Of a stretch of DNA of 64,000 nt, positions 62,311 through 64,000 are shown piece after piece. The DNA is taken from NCBI GenBank assembly GCA_044375625.1, contig JBILMH010000003.1, positions 1 through 64,000 of the forward strand. The letters are read 5' to 3'. Source of the stretch: CAISOG01 sp044375625 (lineage in GTDB: Bacteria > Pseudomonadota > Alphaproteobacteria > CAISOG01). The notes below the pieces were generated by a model, which saw nothing but the letters and a program-made list of their open reading frames with translations, was not told where the DNA came from and ran no database searches. A program made the position numbers and the translations under genes. Position 1 is the first letter of the stretch. Every line of letters begins with the position of its first letter.

Positions 62311-63030
62311 TTACGCCATCTGAACAGAGGCTTCCTTAGGCTGGCTGGTCGCGCCGACAGGGTCTTTCAGCATATAGCCGCGTCCCCACACCGTTTCGAT
62401 ATAATCCTCGCCGCCCGTTACTTCCTGCAGTTTTTTGCGCAGTTTGCAGATAAAGACGTCGATGATTTTCGCCTCAGGCTCATCCATGCCGCCATACAGG
62501 TGGTTCAGGAACATTTCTTTGGTCAGGGTGGTGCCCTTGCGAATCGCCAACAGCTCCATAATCCGATATTCTTTGATGGTTAAGTGAACGGTGCGCCCAT
62601 CTACCTCCACGGTTTGGGCGTCCAAATTGACCACCAGCTTGCCAATCGTAATGCGGGAGGAGGAATGCCCCTTAGAGCGGCGAATCACCGCCTGAATCCT
62701 GGACAACAGCTCACGCCGATCAAACGGCTTGGTTAAATAATCGTCCGCGCCGCCATCCAACCCCTTAAGCTTGTCATCAATTTGCCCGCGTCCAGACAGG
62801 ATCATCACCGGCGTTTTGATGCTGGCGGAGCGCAAGCGCGCCAAGACTTTATGGCCATCAATGTCTGGCAACATCAGATCCAACAGAATCAGGTCGTAAT
62901 CGTAAATCTTGCTCATATCCAAGCCGTCCTCACCAAAATCGGTGGAGTCCACGACGTAACCACCAGCTTTCAGCACTTGCTCAAGCATTTGGGCGGTGGC
63001 GGAATCATCCTCAATTAACAAAACGCGCAT
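62311..63030 (-). CDS. ctrA: Cell-cycle response regulator CtrA
   Basis: An OmpR-type response regulator of 239 residues that controls cell cycle, motility and DNA replication genes in alphaproteobacteria. The receiver domain has acidic pocket EDDS, phospho-acceptor Asp51 in LILLDLMLPD, and Lys in DYLTKPFD. The winged-helix DNA-binding domain shows LTIKEYRIMELLAIRKGTTLTKEMFLNHLYGG and KIIDVFICKLRKKL, the recognition helix typical of CtrA. GAGG precedes the ATG at 63030. A CtrA box lies about 70 bases upstream, suggesting autoregulation. The C-terminus (QPKEASVQMA) lacks the Ala-Ala degron seen in Caulobacter. Confidence 0.96.
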   Translation of the reverse strand: MRVLLIEDDSATAQMLEQVLKAGGYVVDSTDFGEDGLDMSKIYDYDLILLDLMLPDIDGHKVLARLRSASIKTPVMILSGRGQIDDKLKGLDGGADDYLTKPFDRRELLSRIQAVIRRSKGHSSSRITIGKLVVNLDAQTVEVDGRTVHLTIKEYRIMELLAIRKGTTLTKEMFLNHLYGGMDEPEAKIIDVFICKLRKKLQEVTGGEDYIETVWGRGYMLKDPVGATSQPKEASVQMA

Positions 63031-63100
63031 CAAACAACCTCATCAACGGCCGTGGTGGAAACAGAAAAACAGTGGTGAAAAGCTACAATACCAAGCTTAA

Positions 63101-63115
63101 TTAACTATCATTTAA
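63101..63115 (-). promoter_or_regulatory. CtrA binding box upstream of ctrA
   Basis: TTAA-CTATCAT-TTAA matches the CtrA consensus TTAA-N7-TTAA exactly. Further TTAA tetramers stand at 63097, 63124 and 63143 in this AT-rich 283-bp leader. The position about 70 bases upstream of the ATG suits autoregulation. The leader otherwise shows no gene. Confidence 0.7.
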
Positions 63116-63316
63116 GTTTTGCGTTAAATTTGTAAAAATATGGTTAACGTTTGCTAACGACCTTAAGAATTGCTGATAGCCAAGCCCGTGTCAGCCTTAA
63201 ATTGACCGCCTGCCATCGGGCGGGAGATGGTCAACAGATTATTACAGCCCAGGCTTGGCCAATAGCGCAAAATCAGCTATGATGGCAAAAGCACTCTAAC
63301 TATATAGGAGAGCACT

Positions 63317-64000
63317 ATGCGCGGCTATAACATTTATGGCGAAAGTATTCAGGTGGTCGAAATCGTTTTGGCCGACGGGGACGAGGTTTATGCCGACCCC
63401 GGCAGCATGGTGTATATGAGCCACGGGGTGCAGATTAACACGGGCACTGGCCGCGGCGTTCTGAGCGGTATTAAGCGGATGATCGTTGGCGAATCCTTTT
63501 TTGTGTCGCGCTTTCGCTATGACGGGGCGGGCATGGGGCGGGTGGCGTTCAGCGCGCCATTCCCTGGTAAAATCATGCCGTTAGCCCTGGATGACCACGG
63601 CGGCGAGTATATTTGTCAGAAGAATGCCTTTCTCTGTGCCACCCTGGACGTTGGTATCGGCGTCGCCTTTACCAAAAAGCTGGGCGCGGGATTTTTTGGC
63701 GGTGAGGGCTTTATTCTGCAACGGCTTAAGGGGCACGGCATGGCCTTTGTCCACGCGGGCGGCGCGATTGTGGAGCATCGGTTGGAGGCGGGCGAGCATC
63801 TGAATATCGAAACAGGCTGCCTGGTGGGGTTCAGCGCCAGCGTCAGCTATGACATCAAATTTGTCGGCGGTTTTACCAATGTGTTGTTCGGGGGGGAGGG
63901 GTTGTTTTTTGCCCATCTGGTTGGCCCCGGATCAGTGCTGGTGCAAAGCCTACCCTTTAGCCGTCTGGTGGATCGGATTATGGAAGTGGCGGCAACCTCT
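63317..64000 (+). CDS. AIM24/TIGR00266-family protein (partial)
   Basis: An open frame of 228 codons from the ATG at 63317 (behind ATAGGAG) to the window edge, with no stop. The N-terminus (YNIYGESIQVVEIVLADGDEVYADPGSMVYMS), then GIKRMIVGESFFVSRF, the Gly-rich strands KKLGAGFFGGEGFILQRL and the closing block HLVGPGSVLVQSLPFSRLVDRI match the TIGR00266/AIM24 family. This is a double-stranded beta-helix fold of unknown biochemical function, related to yeast Aim24. It is divergent from ctrA. Confidence 0.85.
   Translation, partial: MRGYNIYGESIQVVEIVLADGDEVYADPGSMVYMSHGVQINTGTGRGVLSGIKRMIVGESFFVSRFRYDGAGMGRVAFSAPFPGKIMPLALDDHGGEYICQKNAFLCATLDVGIGVAFTKKLGAGFFGGEGFILQRLKGHGMAFVHAGGAIVEHRLEAGEHLNIETGCLVGFSASVSYDIKFVGGFTNVLFGGEGLFFAHLVGPGSVLVQSLPFSRLVDRIMEVAATS

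Noticed and set aside
1..64000. CRISPR arrays, rRNA genes and intact tRNA genes
   Set aside because: No regularly spaced repeats were seen, no rRNA-like sequence was recognised, and the only tRNA-like stretch (30424-30531) is degenerate.

Overview
The window looks like the chromosome of an alphaproteobacterium with moderately high GC. The evidence is a full-length CtrA cell-cycle regulator with an upstream TTAA-N7-TTAA box, a split proton-translocating transhydrogenase (separate PntAA and PntAB), a Usg-family protein, an AddA-type helicase, an AcvB/VirJ-like protein, and a groESL promoter of the alphaproteobacterial heat-shock type (CTTG...CCTATCTG) with a CIRCE operator. Nothing here fixes the genus. 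Most of the window is compact host sequence. A few short islands are clearly AT-rich and look imported (30.6-31.5, 35.2-36.0 and 60.4-62.2 kb).

Layout. 0-8.2 kb is the right part of a prophage or gene-transfer-agent-like locus. It holds the edge of a probable transposase gene, a small structural protein, two back-to-back MITE-like elements, a head-tail connector, three large proteins with little or no family recognition, a collagen-repeat tail fibre and a lysis cassette (DUF6127-like membrane protein, GH108 endolysin, GTA-type 3-TM holin). No tape-measure or tail-tube gene lies between connector and fibre. 8.2-21.8 kb is housekeeping: DUF4399 protein, tyrS, dxs, guaB, an unknown membrane protein, ilvD, a polar amino-acid ABC transporter, a PP2C-like gene remnant, rph and two exported proteins. 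21.9-30.2 kb is a bacterial alpha-2-macroglobulin gene followed 3 bp later by pbpC. 30.2-31.5 kb is a low-complexity, tRNA-like stretch followed by a truncated DUF4238 gene coupled to a DUF4145 gene. 31.7-36.0 kb has a SOUL haem-binding protein, an MgtA-type ATPase and an orphan membrane protein. 36.1-40.7 kb is acvB-ccmABCDE on the minus strand. 40.9-52.4 kb has a glycosyltransferase, nadA-hisC-hppA, pntAA-pntAB-pntB and groES-groEL. 52.6-60.4 kb has usg, an addA without nuclease domain, a GNAT-like gene, a large disordered membrane protein, a CpaA-like prepilin peptidase and an FMN reductase. 60.5-64 kb has two AT-rich orphans, ctrA and a partial AIM24-family gene.

How the genes work together. 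The prophage lysis genes form one functional cassette. The macroglobulin and PbpC form the known periplasmic protease-defence and wall-repair pair. CcmABCDE export haem and hand it to apocytochrome c (CcmFGH must lie elsewhere). PntAA/AB/B and HppA both couple cytoplasmic chemistry to proton movement. GroES/GroEL are under dual HrcA and sigma32-type control.

Most unusual observations: a hairpin conserved at two distant loci with fully compensatory base changes; replacement of the first His of the HIGH motif by Gln in TyrRS; loss of the expected nucleophile Ser in the AcvB-like protein; an AddA lacking its nuclease domain and AddB partner; and low-GC orphan genes next to ctrA and next to a tRNA-like relic.
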